Shown: piece after piece, positions 15,980-24,217 of the stretch
Layout of the letters: each line of letters begins with the position of its first letter
Position numbering within the stretch: position 1 is the first letter of the stretch
Made by a program: the position numbers and the translations under genes
The notes under the pieces: model-generated
Seen by the model: only the letters and a program-made list of their open reading frames with translations
Database searches by the model: none
Told to the model about the DNA's origin: nothing
NCBI GenBank assembly: GCA_963722175.1
Contig: CAVRKA010000008.1
Span: 5,461 to 69,460, forward strand
DNA length: 64,000 nt
Direction: 5' to 3'
Origin: WHSW01 sp963722175
GTDB taxonomy: Bacteria > Actinomycetota > Thermoleophilia > Solirubrobacterales > 70-9

Positions 15980-16563
15980 CGAGAACAGCGAAGGTCGAGC
16001 GCAAGACGGGCGAGACCGAGGTCCGGGTCGGGCTGGCGCTCGAGGGCGGCGAGGTCAAGGTCTCGACCGGGGTCGGCTTCTTCGACCACATGCTCGAGCT
16101 GCTCGGGCGCCACGGCCGGCTCGGCCTCGCGGTTGAGGCGACCGGGGACCTGCAGACCGGCGCCCACCACACGGTCGAGGACGTCGGGATCGCGATCGGA
16201 CAGGCGCTCGACGAAGCCCTCGGGGACCGAGCGGGGATTCGGCGATACGGCTACACCGCCGTGCCGATGGACGAGGCGCTCGGGATGTGCGCGATCGATA
16301 TCTCGGGCCGTCCGCTGTGCCTGTTCGGCTCCGATCTGCCCCCGGTGTCGATCGCCGGCTTCGACGCCGAGCTCGCCGAGGAGTTCTTTCGCGCCGTCGC
16401 CTCGAACGCGAAGCTGACCCTTCACATCGGCACCCGCTACGGGTCGAACACCCATCACCTGATCGAGTCGATGTTCAAGGCGTTCGCCCGCGCCCTGCGG
16501 GAGGCGGTCGCGATCGACCCGGACGAGGACGGCGTGCCGTCGACGAAGGGGACCCTGACGTAG
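15976..16563 (+). CDS. hisB: Imidazoleglycerol-phosphate dehydratase
   Basis: Dehydrates imidazoleglycerol phosphate to imidazoleacetol phosphate with bound manganese. 195 residues, monofunctional form with no histidinol-phosphatase domain. Metal and active-site motifs: GFFDHMLELLGRHG, TGAHHTVEDVGIAIGQAL, and the mirror half IGTRYGSNTHHLIESMFKA (the two DHM/HHxxE repeats). It starts inside the hisD stop (ATGA) and its TAG is followed at once by the hisH GTG. Confidence 0.96.
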   Translation: MTRTAKVERKTGETEVRVGLALEGGEVKVSTGVGFFDHMLELLGRHGRLGLAVEATGDLQTGAHHTVEDVGIAIGQALDEALGDRAGIRRYGYTAVPMDEALGMCAIDISGRPLCLFGSDLPPVSIAGFDAELAEEFFRAVASNAKLTLHIGTRYGSNTHHLIESMFKAFARALREAVAIDPDEDGVPSTKGTLT

Positions 16564-17231
16564 TGGCGGCTGACCGCGATACGCCCGCAGGCGAAGCCGA
16601 GGACGTGGCGCGTATTTGTGTCCTCGACTACGGGATGGGCAACCTACGGTCGGTCGAGAAGGCGATCGAGCGGGTCGGCTCGGAGGCGGTCATCACGAAC
16701 GACCACGCGGTCGCGCGGGCGGCCGACGGCCTCGTGCTGCCCGGGGTCGGCGCGTTCGCGCGGGCGATGGAACGCATCGACGAGCTCGAGCTCGACCGGC
16801 TGGTCGCCGAGCGCGTCGAGGCCGGCACGCCGGTCCTCGGCATCTGCCTCGGCTTCCAGCTCCTGTTCGAGTCGTCGACCGAGCTCGGCGGGGCGCGGGG
16901 GCTCGGCCTGATCGACGGCAGCGTCGACGGCCTCGAGGCGCCCGGGCTCAAGGTCCCGCACATCGGCTGGGAGCCGATCGATTGGGCGAAGGACTCCGAG
17001 CTCACTGCCGGGATCGCCGAGGGGACCCCGTTCTACTTCGTCCACAGCTTCACGCCGCGGCCCGCCGACGAGGCGGACGTGCTCGGGTGGGCGACCCACG
17101 GCGAGCGCTTCGCCTGCGCGATCGCCCGCCCGCCGATCTACGGGGTCCAGTTCCACCCGGAGAAGTCGAGCGCCGCGGGACTCGCTCTGCTGGCGAACTT
17201 CGCCTCGATCTGCGCTTCCGTCCCCGCTTGA
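16563..17231 (+). CDS. hisH: Imidazole glycerol phosphate synthase, glutamine amidotransferase subunit
   Basis: Supplies ammonia from glutamine to HisF. 222 residues. The class I amidotransferase triad is visible: Cys in GICLGFQLL, and His and Glu in GVQFHPEKS. GTG 16563 overlaps the hisB stop by one base and has AAGGGG upstream. A GTG at 16605 (VARICVLDYGMGN) would give the family's usual short N-terminus and is an equally good start. The partner hisF lies about 2.1 kb downstream, beyond hisA and three unrelated genes. Confidence 0.93.
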   Translation: MAADRDTPAGEAEDVARICVLDYGMGNLRSVEKAIERVGSEAVITNDHAVARAADGLVLPGVGAFARAMERIDELELDRLVAERVEAGTPVLGICLGFQLLFESSTELGGARGLGLIDGSVDGLEAPGLKVPHIGWEPIDWAKDSELTAGIAEGTPFYFVHSFTPRPADEADVLGWATHGERFACAIARPPIYGVQFHPEKSSAAGLALLANFASICASVPA

Positions 17232-17962
17232 TTCTCTATCCCGCGATCGACATCCGCGACGGGCACGCGGTGCGGCTCGTCCAGGGCGACTACGACCGCG
17301 AAACGGCGTTCGACGCCGACCCGCTGGACGCCGCGCGGCGCTGGGTCGACCAGGGGGCTCGCGCGTTGCACGTCGTCGACCTCGACGGCGCGCGGGCGGG
17401 CGCCCCGGTCAACATCGAGCACGTCGGGCGGATCTGCGACGCCGTCGACGTCCCGGTCCAGGTCGGGGGCGGGCTGCGCGAGGCCGGGGACGTCGAGGCG
17501 GTGCTCGATGCGGGCGCTACGCGCGCGATCCTCGGGACCGCGGCGCTCTCCGACCCTGCCCTGGTCGAGTCGCTCGCCGCCGAGCACGGCGAGGCGATCG
17601 TCGTCTCCGCCGACGCCCGCGCCGGCCGGGTCGCGGTCGAGGGCTGGGAGCGCCCGACCGAGCTCGGCTCGGCGGCTCTGGTCGCCGACCTCGCCGGCCG
17701 CGGGGTTCGGACCTTCGTCTTCACCCCGGTCGAGGTGGACGGCACGCTCGAGGGCCCCGGCCTCGAGCAGCTCGGGCCGGTCGCCGAGGCCGCGGCGGAG
17801 GCGGGCGCGGAGCTGCTCTACTCGGGTGGGATCGGCACCCTCGACCACCTGCGCGCCCTCGCCGCGGCGGACCTGCCGTCGGTCGGCGGCGTGATCGTCG
17901 GCCGGGCCCTCTACGAGGGCCGGTTCACGGTCGCCGAGGGCCAGGCGGCGCTCGGCGGCTAA
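17228..17962 (+). CDS. hisA: ProFAR isomerase HisA
   Basis: (Beta-alpha)8-barrel isomerase of histidine synthesis. 244 residues. Typical phosphate-binding halves: ILYPAIDIRDGHAVRLVQGD at the N-terminus with catalytic Asp in PAIDIRDG, VQVGGGLRE, and the second half LLYSGGIGTLDHL. The TTG start at 17228 overlaps the hisH stop (TTGA). I see no separate TrpF, so a dual PriA role is possible in an actinobacterium, but HisA length and sequence do not settle it. Confidence 0.93.
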   Translation: MILYPAIDIRDGHAVRLVQGDYDRETAFDADPLDAARRWVDQGARALHVVDLDGARAGAPVNIEHVGRICDAVDVPVQVGGGLREAGDVEAVLDAGATRAILGTAALSDPALVESLAAEHGEAIVVSADARAGRVAVEGWERPTELGSAALVADLAGRGVRTFVFTPVEVDGTLEGPGLEQLGPVAEAAAEAGAELLYSGGIGTLDHLRALAAADLPSVGGVIVGRALYEGRFTVAEGQAALGG

Positions 17963-18266
17963 CAACAATCGTCCGAGTCATCGGACTACGAGTAACTCGC
18001 GCTACAGACGAGTTGCTCGTATCTCGTCGTCGATAACGCCCTTCGCCCAGGGTGTCGGTGAGGCGGGTTCGTGGCCGAGGCGGGCTCCGCAGGCGGCCTT
18101 CAGACCAGCGAACCGCGGCTTGACCCTCGTATACGCGGTGAACATGCGGTTCGCCTGTCGAGTGCGTCGTCGAGGCGATCGCGAAGTGGGTGGCGTGCTC
18201 GGCCGGCGCAGGATGGTGAGGGTGAGCTCGCGGGCGATTGTCGCGCGCGGATAGGATCGCGGCACC
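17963..18266. other. Intergenic region after hisA with hairpins and an unexplained minus-strand frame
   Basis: The proximal part has two hairpins: GTCCGA/TCGGAC (17971-17976, 17981-17986, loop GTCA) and ACGAGTAACTCG/CGAGTTGCTCGT (17988-17999, 18009-18020, one mismatch). Neither has a T tract; they may end hisA transcription weakly. The rest is open on the minus strand for 87 codons (18265-18002), with mixed third-position bases unlike real genes here and no recognised homology. It may be a decayed gene. Confidence 0.5.
18252..18257 (+). promoter_or_regulatory. -10 element of the 130-residue membrane protein gene (leaderless)
   Basis: TAGGAT, nine bases before GTG 18267. No Shine-Dalgarno sequence and no clear -35. 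Confidence 0.5.
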
Positions 18267-18659
18267 GTGAAGCTGCCGCCGCTGCTGAACGAGCATCCCC
18301 GCTCCGTGCAGGTGACCCTGGCGATCGTGCTCCCGGCGGTCTACGGGGCGGTGACCGGCTACTTCCTCGGGATCTCCGAGGGCACCTACCTGGTGCTCTC
18401 GATCCTCGGCGTGCTCGGCGGAATCGGAGCCGGCTTCGACCATCTCGGCGCCGCCGAGGGGGCAAAGCGGGGTGTCCTCGCGGGACTGATCTTCGGCTCC
18501 TCGATCCTGATCGCCCACGAGATCCACGGGGCGGAGGCGGAGGCCCACCTGCCCGAGCCGGCGATCCTGCTCGTCGTCCTGACGACCTTGCTGGGGGCCG
18601 CGTTCGGCGCGCTGGGCGGCTACCTCCGCGAGCGGTCGATGAACAGGGCCGCGGCGTAG
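18267..18659 (+). CDS. Small multi-pass membrane protein
   Basis: A 130-residue protein with about four hydrophobic segments: VQVTLAIVLPAVYGAVTGYFLG, TYLVLSILGVLGGIGAGF, GVLAGLIFGSSILIAHEI and ILLVVLTTLLGAAFGALGGYL (each around 20 residues). Loops are short and the C-terminus is basic. I do not recognise a family. GTG 18267 is supported by TAGGAT nine bases upstream. Its stop codon TAG forms the first three bases of the next gene's -10 hexamer. Confidence 0.75.
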   Translation: MKLPPLLNEHPRSVQVTLAIVLPAVYGAVTGYFLGISEGTYLVLSILGVLGGIGAGFDHLGAAEGAKRGVLAGLIFGSSILIAHEIHGAEAEAHLPEPAILLVVLTTLLGAAFGALGGYLRERSMNRAAA

Positions 18660-18662
18660 CCT
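18657..18662 (+). promoter_or_regulatory. -10 element overlapping a stop codon, for the SnoaL-like gene
   Basis: TAGCCT, seven bases before ATG 18670. Its TAG is also the stop codon of the upstream membrane protein gene. Confidence 0.5.
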
Positions 18663-18669
18663 GAGCGGC

Positions 18670-19035
18670 ATGGGGGAGACGCTCGGAGAGCGATTCGTCG
18701 AGGCGTTCGCCGCCAAGGACTTCGCGCGGGCGGGCGAGTTGCTCGACCCAGAGGTGGACTTTCGCGCCCTGACCCCGAACCGGGCCTGGGAGGCGTCGAG
18801 CGCCGACGCGGTCGCCGCCTCCATCCTGCCGCAGTGGCTCGAGGACTCCGATCACGTCGACGAGCTGCTCGAGGTCGAGACCGGCGCCGTCGCGGACCGC
18901 GAGCGGGTCGCGTATCGCGTCCGTGGCCACAACGACGACGGGCCGTTCGTCTTCGAGCAGCAGGCGTACTACACCGAGAGCGACGGGCGGATCGACTGGC
19001 TGCGGATGCTCTGCTCGGGCTTCCGACCCGTCTGA
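18670..19035 (+). CDS. SnoaL/NTF2-like protein
   Basis: A 121-residue cytoplasmic protein with the NTF2-like pattern: a helical start (GERFVEAFAAKDFARAGELL), LDPEVDFRALTPNRAWEASS, and beta strands ending GRIDWLRMLCSGFRPV. Such domains include small isomerases, polyketide cyclases and non-enzymatic ligand binders; no catalytic Asp/His pair is clear. One of three NTF2-like proteins in the window (also 2583 and 53003), not close copies. The start follows a leaderless-type TAGCCT. Confidence 0.82.
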   Translation: MGETLGERFVEAFAAKDFARAGELLDPEVDFRALTPNRAWEASSADAVAASILPQWLEDSDHVDELLEVETGAVADRERVAYRVRGHNDDGPFVFEQQAYYTESDGRIDWLRMLCSGFRPV

Positions 19036-19045
19036 GTCGCCCCGG

Positions 19046-19051
19046 TAGCCT
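19046..19051 (+). promoter_or_regulatory. -10 element of the 86-residue protein gene (leaderless)
   Basis: TAGCCT, seven bases before ATG 19059. Confidence 0.5.
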
Positions 19052-19058
19052 CAGATCC

Positions 19059-19319
19059 ATGTTCTGGCTCCGTGTCCTGGCGATCGCGCAGGTGGCGATT
19101 CTGGTTCGCCATCACGCCTCGCTGCTCGAGCGCGACGAGCGCAACCGCCTCGCCGGGCTGGTAGCGAAGTCGAAGGGACGTCCGCGCCACAACCTGACCG
19201 CGAACGAGCGCGGCGAGCTGTTGCGCCTGGCGCAGAAGCTCGAGCCGGGCGCCTTCGCCCACGGCGTCTGGGGCGCGGCGCGCGGCAAGCTGCGCAACAA
19301 GGCCGGCATGGCGAAGTAG
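19059..19319 (+). CDS. Small basic protein, 86 residues
   Basis: Not recognised. MFWLRVLAIAQVAILVRHH forms a short hydrophobic N-terminus, followed by a basic helical body (HHASLLERDERNRLAGLVAK, then NLTANERGELLRLAQKLEPG). The later half resembles a small helical domain seen in unannotated actinobacterial proteins. It precedes hisF by 11 bases and may be co-transcribed with it. hisF keeps its own strong Shine-Dalgarno. Confidence 0.7.
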   Translation: MFWLRVLAIAQVAILVRHHASLLERDERNRLAGLVAKSKGRPRHNLTANERGELLRLAQKLEPGAFAHGVWGAARGKLRNKAGMAK

Positions 19320-19330
19320 GAGGGTCGCGA

Positions 19331-20086
19331 ATGGCGCTCAAGCGCGTGATCCCGTGCCTCGACGTCGATGCTGGACGGGTCGTCAAGGGCACCAACTTCG
19401 TCGACATCCGCGACGCCGGCGACCCGGTCGAGCTCGCCGAGCGCTACGACGCCGAGGGCGCCGACGAGCTCGTCTTCCTCGACATCACCGCCTCGCACGA
19501 GCGGCGCGACACGATCACCGAGCTCGCGCGCCGGACGGCCGACAACGTCTTCATCCCGTTCACGATCGGCGGCGGGATCCGCTCGGTCGCCGACGCCCAG
19601 GCGGTCCTGGATGCCGGCGCCGACAAGGTCGCCGTCAACTCGTCGGCGCTTGCCGACCCCGACCTGATCTCCGAGCTCGCGACCGTGTTCGGCTCGCAGT
19701 GCGTGGTCGTCGCAGTCGATGCAAAGGCACGTGGTGGCGGCTGGGACGTCTATGTGAACGGCGGCCGCACCCTGGTCGAGGACCGCGACGCGGTCGCCTG
19801 GGCGCGCGAGGCGACCGAGCGCGGGGCGGGGGAGGTGCTGTTGACCAGCATGGACCGCGACGGGACCACCGACGGCTACGACCTCGCGCTCACCCGCGCG
19901 GTCTCCGACGCCGTCGCCGTCCCGGTGATCGCCTCCGGCGGGGTCGGCGAGCTCGACCACCTGGTCGAGGGGATCACGGAGGGCGGCGCGGACGCGGTCC
20001 TGGCGGCCTCGATCTTCCACTACGGCAAGTTCTCGATCGCCGAGGCCAAGGACTCGCTGCGCGCTGCCGGGATCGAGGTGCGCTAG
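19331..20086 (+). CDS. hisF: Imidazole glycerol phosphate synthase subunit HisF
   Basis: Cyclase subunit that uses ammonia from HisH to make IGP and AICAR. 251 residues, full barrel. Catalytic Asp in VIPCLDVDAGRVVKG and in SMDRDGTTDGYDLAL; GGGIRSVADA and VIASGGVGELDHL bind phosphate. Shine-Dalgarno GGAGGG lies six bases before ATG 19331. It is separated from hisZGDBHA by three small genes. Its stop codon interlocks with that of the convergent gene (CTAG at 20083-20086). Confidence 0.96.
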   Translation: MALKRVIPCLDVDAGRVVKGTNFVDIRDAGDPVELAERYDAEGADELVFLDITASHERRDTITELARRTADNVFIPFTIGGGIRSVADAQAVLDAGADKVAVNSSALADPDLISELATVFGSQCVVVAVDAKARGGGWDVYVNGGRTLVEDRDAVAWAREATERGAGEVLLTSMDRDGTTDGYDLALTRAVSDAVAVPVIASGGVGELDHLVEGITEGGADAVLAASIFHYGKFSIAEAKDSLRAAGIEVR

Positions 20087-21369
20087 GGACCTCGAGACGC
20101 GCGGACCCGGTCGTGTCCGGCGGCGTCCGGGCGGATCCAGGCGGCGAGCGCGCTGTCGGCGCTGGGATTCATGGCGAGCGCCGGCACGGTGGCGCCGGAG
20201 CTCGACAGCGTCTGCACCGGTTTCGGCGTCGAGAACGCCGTCCACGGTCGCACCTCCACACGCTGCGCCGAACCTTCGGTGCGCTGCCAGATCAGCTGCG
20301 AGTTCGCGCTCCCGTCGGTCGCTACCCCCGGGTTGGTCGCGTCGCCGGGAGGCGAGACGGTCTGCGGCGTCCCGGTGCCGCCGGTGGGCGACAGCTCGAC
20401 CGCCTGGATCCGCCCGACGCCGCCGACCGCACGGCGCCAGACGGCCACGCCGTTGCCAGCGTTGGTCGCGATCGAGATCGCCGGCAGGGTCGAATCCGCG
20501 CCGGCGGGGGACAGCGTCTTCACCGAGCCCGGCTCCCCGGAGCCCGGCACCGGTCGTCCCTGCACGCGTGTGTCGGCGCCAACGTCCCGGGTCCAGAGCA
20601 CGAACGCGCTGCCGAGGAAGTCGACGTCCACCCGCGCCTGGCTCGAGTCGGTGCCGGGCGGCGAGAGAGTGTTGATTGGGCCGCGACTGCCGGTCGTGGT
20701 GACCGTGCGCCCCTGGGCGCGGGTGTTCGACCCTTCGGACCCCAGCCAGACCGCGTAGCCGACACCGTCCGCGTTCACCGCCAGGCGCGGCTGCGAGGCG
20801 TTCGCGGCCGGCTCCGAGAATCCGAGCAACGGTCCGAGCGGGCCGGTTTTCGGGATCGCCCGGCCGAGCACCCGGCGGTTGCCGGCGTTGGCGCGGAACC
20901 AGACCGCGAGCGCGTCGCCGTCGGAGTCGATCGCCACCTGCGCCCCCGATGCGTCCTCGCCGGCGGGGGACAGGTCGAGGACGGGCCCGAGCGCCCCGGC
21001 GGCCGAGATCCGCCGCGCCTGGGCGATCACGCTGCCGTCGAGCCTGGTCCAGACGACGATCGCGTCGCCGTCCGCGTCGACCGCGGCCTGCGGCGCGAAC
21101 GCGTTGCTGCCGTCGGCCGACAGCGTCTGCACCGGGCCGAAGTCTCCGCCGGCGGACATGGTCGTCGCCTGGACGCGGGAGACGAGGCCGTCGAAGCGTG
21201 TCCAGACTGCCACGCCGGCGCCGTTGTCGCCGACCGCGACCGCGGGCGATGCCCCGCCGCGTCCCGAGAGCGTGGACGGCGAGGAGAAGACCCCGAGCGC
21301 CGCCGGCGCCAGCGTCAGCGCCAGCACCGCAAGCCCTGCCGGGATCCCGACCCTGATCAGAGGTCCCAT
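20083..21369 (-). CDS. Exported beta-propeller-like repeat protein
   Basis: A 428-residue protein with a signal peptide (LIRVGIPAGLAVLALTLAPAA then ALG). The mature part is built from about seven repeats of roughly 50 residues, each with a core like GDAIVVWTRLDG, an Arg-x-Gln/Gly strand (RVQATTMSA, RAQGRTVTT) and a following LSP(A/P)G turn. This suggests a secreted six- or seven-bladed propeller, but no catalytic motif is visible and the function is unknown. TAGCTT lies six bases before the ATG. It converges with hisF, the two stops sharing CTAG. Confidence 0.82.
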   Translation of the reverse strand: MGPLIRVGIPAGLAVLALTLAPAALGVFSSPSTLSGRGGASPAVAVGDNGAGVAVWTRFDGLVSRVQATTMSAGGDFGPVQTLSADGSNAFAPQAAVDADGDAIVVWTRLDGSVIAQARRISAAGALGPVLDLSPAGEDASGAQVAIDSDGDALAVWFRANAGNRRVLGRAIPKTGPLGPLLGFSEPAANASQPRLAVNADGVGYAVWLGSEGSNTRAQGRTVTTTGSRGPINTLSPPGTDSSQARVDVDFLGSAFVLWTRDVGADTRVQGRPVPGSGEPGSVKTLSPAGADSTLPAISIATNAGNGVAVWRRAVGGVGRIQAVELSPTGGTGTPQTVSPPGDATNPGVATDGSANSQLIWQRTEGSAQRVEVRPWTAFSTPKPVQTLSSSGATVPALAMNPSADSALAAWIRPDAAGHDRVRASRGP

Positions 21370-21375
21370 GGGAGG

Positions 21376-21381
21376 AAGCTA
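21376..21381 (-). promoter_or_regulatory. -10 element of the exported propeller gene (leaderless)
   Basis: TAGCTT on the minus strand, six bases before ATG 21369. Confidence 0.5.
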
Positions 21382-21395
21382 CACGGGCAGCCCCG

Positions 21396-22874
21396 CTAGT
21401 TGCCTCCCGAATTGCCGCCCTGATCGCCGTTCTTGCCCTGCTGCTTGGCGTCATGCGCGGCCTGCTGGCGCTTGCGCTTCGCGCGATGCGCCGCCTCCTG
21501 ACGCTTGCGCTTCTTGCGGTGGGCGGCCTCCTGGTTGTGGCGCTTCTCCTGACGCTTGTGGGCCTCCTTGCGCTGCTCGGCGGCGGTCTCGTGCTCGAAG
21601 GCGCGGATGTTCGAGGCACCGGTCAGGTACATGTAGTGGCCGTCCGAGATCACCGGGTTGTACTCGCCGAGCTCCGACTCGAAGGTGCGCCTCCCGGTCT
21701 TGACGTTGAAGCCGTAGGTGCCGAGGTTCGGACCGAGGGCGGCGACGTAGACGTTCTCGCCGAGCACGCTGGCGGCGCCGAGGATCACGCCGCCGATCCG
21801 CTCCTGCCAGCGCACCTCGCCGGTCTTCGCGTCGAGCGCGTAGAAGTTCTGGTCCTTGGAGCCGACGTAGACGGTCGGGTCGGTCTTCGGCGTGTCGGCG
21901 ACCGCCGGCGCCGCGTAGACCCAGTCGCCGGTCGAGTGGCTCCAGAGCAGCTCGCCGCTGTCCTGGTCGAACGAGTAGACGCGGGTGTCGATCGACCCCA
22001 GGTAGATGCGGCCGAAGGCCACTGCCACGGTCGAGTACACCGGCCCGCCGCGACCGAAGCTCAGTCCCTGGGTCGACGACTGCCAGACGAACTGCCCGTT
22101 CGAGGCGTCGATCGCGAACACCTGGCCCGCGTAGTTGGCGCCATAGAGGACGCCGCCGTCGTACGCCAGCCCGCCCTTCACCGCACCGGCGGTGGACACG
22201 TGCCAGCGCACGTTTCCGGTCTGGCGGTCGAGCGCGTAGATGTCGCCGGACTCGCTGCCGACGATCACCCGGCTGCCGATCACGATCGGGGACGTCTCGC
22301 TGCGCCCGGGGAGCCCGAAGCGCCACAGCAGCTTGCCGTCCTTGGCCCGCAGCGCGAGCGCCTCGCCCTGGTCGACCCCGGGCGCCTTCTGCAGGGTGAC
22401 GGCGTAGACGACGCCGTGCGAGTAGGCGGGTGACGCGGCGCCGAGGCCGCCGATGTCCTTCTTCCACTCGACCTTGCCCTCGTCGGCGGTGATCGCGTAC
22501 AGGAGCGCGTCCTTGTCCTGGAAGTAGAGCGTCCCCTTGGCGACGATCGGCGAGAACTCGAGCAGCTTGCCGGCCTGAAAGCTCCATTTCGAGGCGTCGT
22601 ATGGCGGGCGCACCCGCTTGGTCGGCAGGTAGCGGGTACGGGCGAGGTCGTAGCCGTAGAGCGGCCAGTTGACCGTCTTCACCTGCTCGGCGTGGCTGGC
22701 CGGCTTCTCGTCCTTCTCGAGCGTGCACGGCGGCGGGCAGCTGCGGTCGGCATCGCGCTTGAAGGCGATGTAGAGGCCGAGCGCGCCACCGATCACGATC
22801 AGGCTGATCACGGCGATGATCGCGATGTGGCTCGGCTGGCTCCAGTCGAGCGGGATCTTGGGGAGCGCGGGCAT
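21396..22874 (-). CDS. Membrane-anchored PQQ-type beta-propeller protein with basic repeat tail
   Basis: 492 residues. A single membrane anchor (HIAIIAVISLIVIGGALGLY) precedes PQQ/BamB-like propeller blades with repeating motifs such as GDIYALDRQTGNVRWHVST, GQVFAIDASNGQFVWQSS and NFYALDAKTGEVRWQERIGG. No enzyme residues for PQQ dehydrogenase are evident, so a BamB-like scaffold or surface sensor fits better. The last 60 residues are a hydrophilic tail built on repeats of the type RQEAAHRxKRKRQ, then a Gly/Asn-rich end. GGAGG lies about ten bases before ATG 22874. Confidence 0.85.
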   Translation of the reverse strand: MPALPKIPLDWSQPSHIAIIAVISLIVIGGALGLYIAFKRDADRSCPPPCTLEKDEKPASHAEQVKTVNWPLYGYDLARTRYLPTKRVRPPYDASKWSFQAGKLLEFSPIVAKGTLYFQDKDALLYAITADEGKVEWKKDIGGLGAASPAYSHGVVYAVTLQKAPGVDQGEALALRAKDGKLLWRFGLPGRSETSPIVIGSRVIVGSESGDIYALDRQTGNVRWHVSTAGAVKGGLAYDGGVLYGANYAGQVFAIDASNGQFVWQSSTQGLSFGRGGPVYSTVAVAFGRIYLGSIDTRVYSFDQDSGELLWSHSTGDWVYAAPAVADTPKTDPTVYVGSKDQNFYALDAKTGEVRWQERIGGVILGAASVLGENVYVAALGPNLGTYGFNVKTGRRTFESELGEYNPVISDGHYMYLTGASNIRAFEHETAAEQRKEAHKRQEKRHNQEAAHRKKRKRQEAAHRAKRKRQQAAHDAKQQGKNGDQGGNSGGN

Positions 22875-22905
22875 CCGCTAGCGGGCCTCCTGGTGACGGA
22901 CGGGC

Positions 22906-23017
22906 GGAAATGACGAGACCCAGGCGCCACCAGGCACGGACGCAGGGAGCCCGAATAGCATCGCTATTCGGGCGACTTGAGGACGCCGCATGGTGGTGGT
23001 CTGGGGCCGTCATTTCC
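22906..23017. repeat. Long imperfect palindrome upstream of the CCA-transferase gene
   Basis: Outer arms GGAAATGACG (22906-22915) and CGTCATTTCC (23008-23017) and an apical hairpin GCCCGAATAGC/GCTATTCGGGC (22949-22959, 22963-22973, loop ATC) share one centre near 22961. The stretch between has further matching pieces (CCCAG..CCACCA against TGGTGG..CTGGG). No frame is convincing across it. It could be an RNA structure or a small palindromic mobile element. Confidence 0.7.
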
Positions 23018-23093
23018 GGGCGGACGTCATGAGGAGGTCCGCAAGGGGCGTCATGGTAGGGAAGCGGGCTCACGGCGCCCGCACGATCCATCC

Positions 23094-24217
23094 GTGGCAC
23101 CGACGCAGCGAGAGATCTCCACCGCCGGCCTCGGCGCGAGGATCGCCGCCCTGCCCGGGTTCGCCGCCGTGCGCGACGCCGCGGCGCGCGCCGGGGTCGA
23201 GGCGCACCTGGTCGGCGGCGCCGTGCGCGACGCGCTGCTCGGCCGCGAGACCGCCAACCTCGACCTGGTCGTCGACGGCGACCAGGGGGCGTTGATCGAG
23301 GCCATCGGGGGCGAGGCGGTCGTCTACGACCGCTTCGAGACGGCGACGATCGTCCTCGGCGGCGCCCCGGTTGACGTCGCCCGCGCCCGCACCGAGACCT
23401 ACGGGCGCCCCGGCGCCCTGCCGGAGGTCAGCCCGGCGACGCTGGCCGAGGACCTGGTGCGCCGCGACTTCACCGTCAACGCGATGGCCGCCCCGGTGGC
23501 GACCCGAACACCCTGATCGACCTCCACGGAGGCCTGGACGACCTGCGCGCGGGGCTGCTGCGGGTGATGCACGAGCGCTCGTTCGGCGACGACCCGACCA
23601 GGGCGCTGCGCGCGGCCCGCTACGCCGCCCGGCTCGAGCTCGAGCCAGAGCCGCGCACGCTCGAGCTGCTGCGAGGGACCGACCTGAACACGGTTTCGGG
23701 CGACCGGGTCGCCGCCGAGCTCGGCAAGCTCGCCGCCGAGCCGAGCGCCCGGCGCGGCTTCGAGCTGCTCTCGGAGTGGGGACTGATCGAGCTCGACCCT
23801 GGAGCCGGCGAGTTGATCGAGCAGGTGGCGGCGCTGCTCGCCGGCCCGCCGTGGGAGAGCGAGGCGCCAAGGCCCGCGGCGCTGCTCGCCGCGATCCGGG
23901 GACCCGGGGCCGCCGTGCACGAGCTCGCCGCGCTCGAGCCCGGGGCGCCGTCCGAGGCGGTGCTGGCGGCGCGCGGTCGCAGCGGCGTCGAGCTCGTCCT
24001 CGCCCGGGCGCTCGGCGCCGAGTGGCTCGACCGCTACCTCACCGAGTGGCGAAACGTGAAGCTCGAGATCGGCGGCGAGGACCTGATCGCGGCCGGCGTC
24101 GCCGAGGGCCCGGCGGTCGGCCGCGGCCTCGCCGCGGCGCTGCGGGCGAAGCTCGATGGTGAGGCGCCGACCCGCGATGACGAGCTGCGAATCGCTTCCG
24201 AGGCGGCGTCCTCCTAG
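23094..24217 (+). pseudogene. CCA tRNA nucleotidyltransferase / poly(A) polymerase family gene, frameshifted
   Basis: The gene adds or repairs the CCA end of tRNA in its family. The first part (GTG 23094 to TGA 23514-23516) has LVGGAVRDALLGRETANLDL and LVRRDFTVNAMA. The second part continues in another frame with GDPNTLIDLHGGLDDLRAGLL (in part), MHERSFGDDPTRALRAARYA and a full C-terminal helical region to 24217. The break lies at about 23494-23500 (CCCCGGTGGC); one extra base would join the frames. The metal-site DxD appears as NLD. Either a sequencing or assembly error, a decayed gene, or recoding. Confidence 0.85.

Noticed and set aside
19112..21619. 835-codon minus-strand frame spanning hisF and the propeller gene
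   Set aside because: It crosses an established gene boundary and reads as low-complexity Arg/Ala/Gly sequence.
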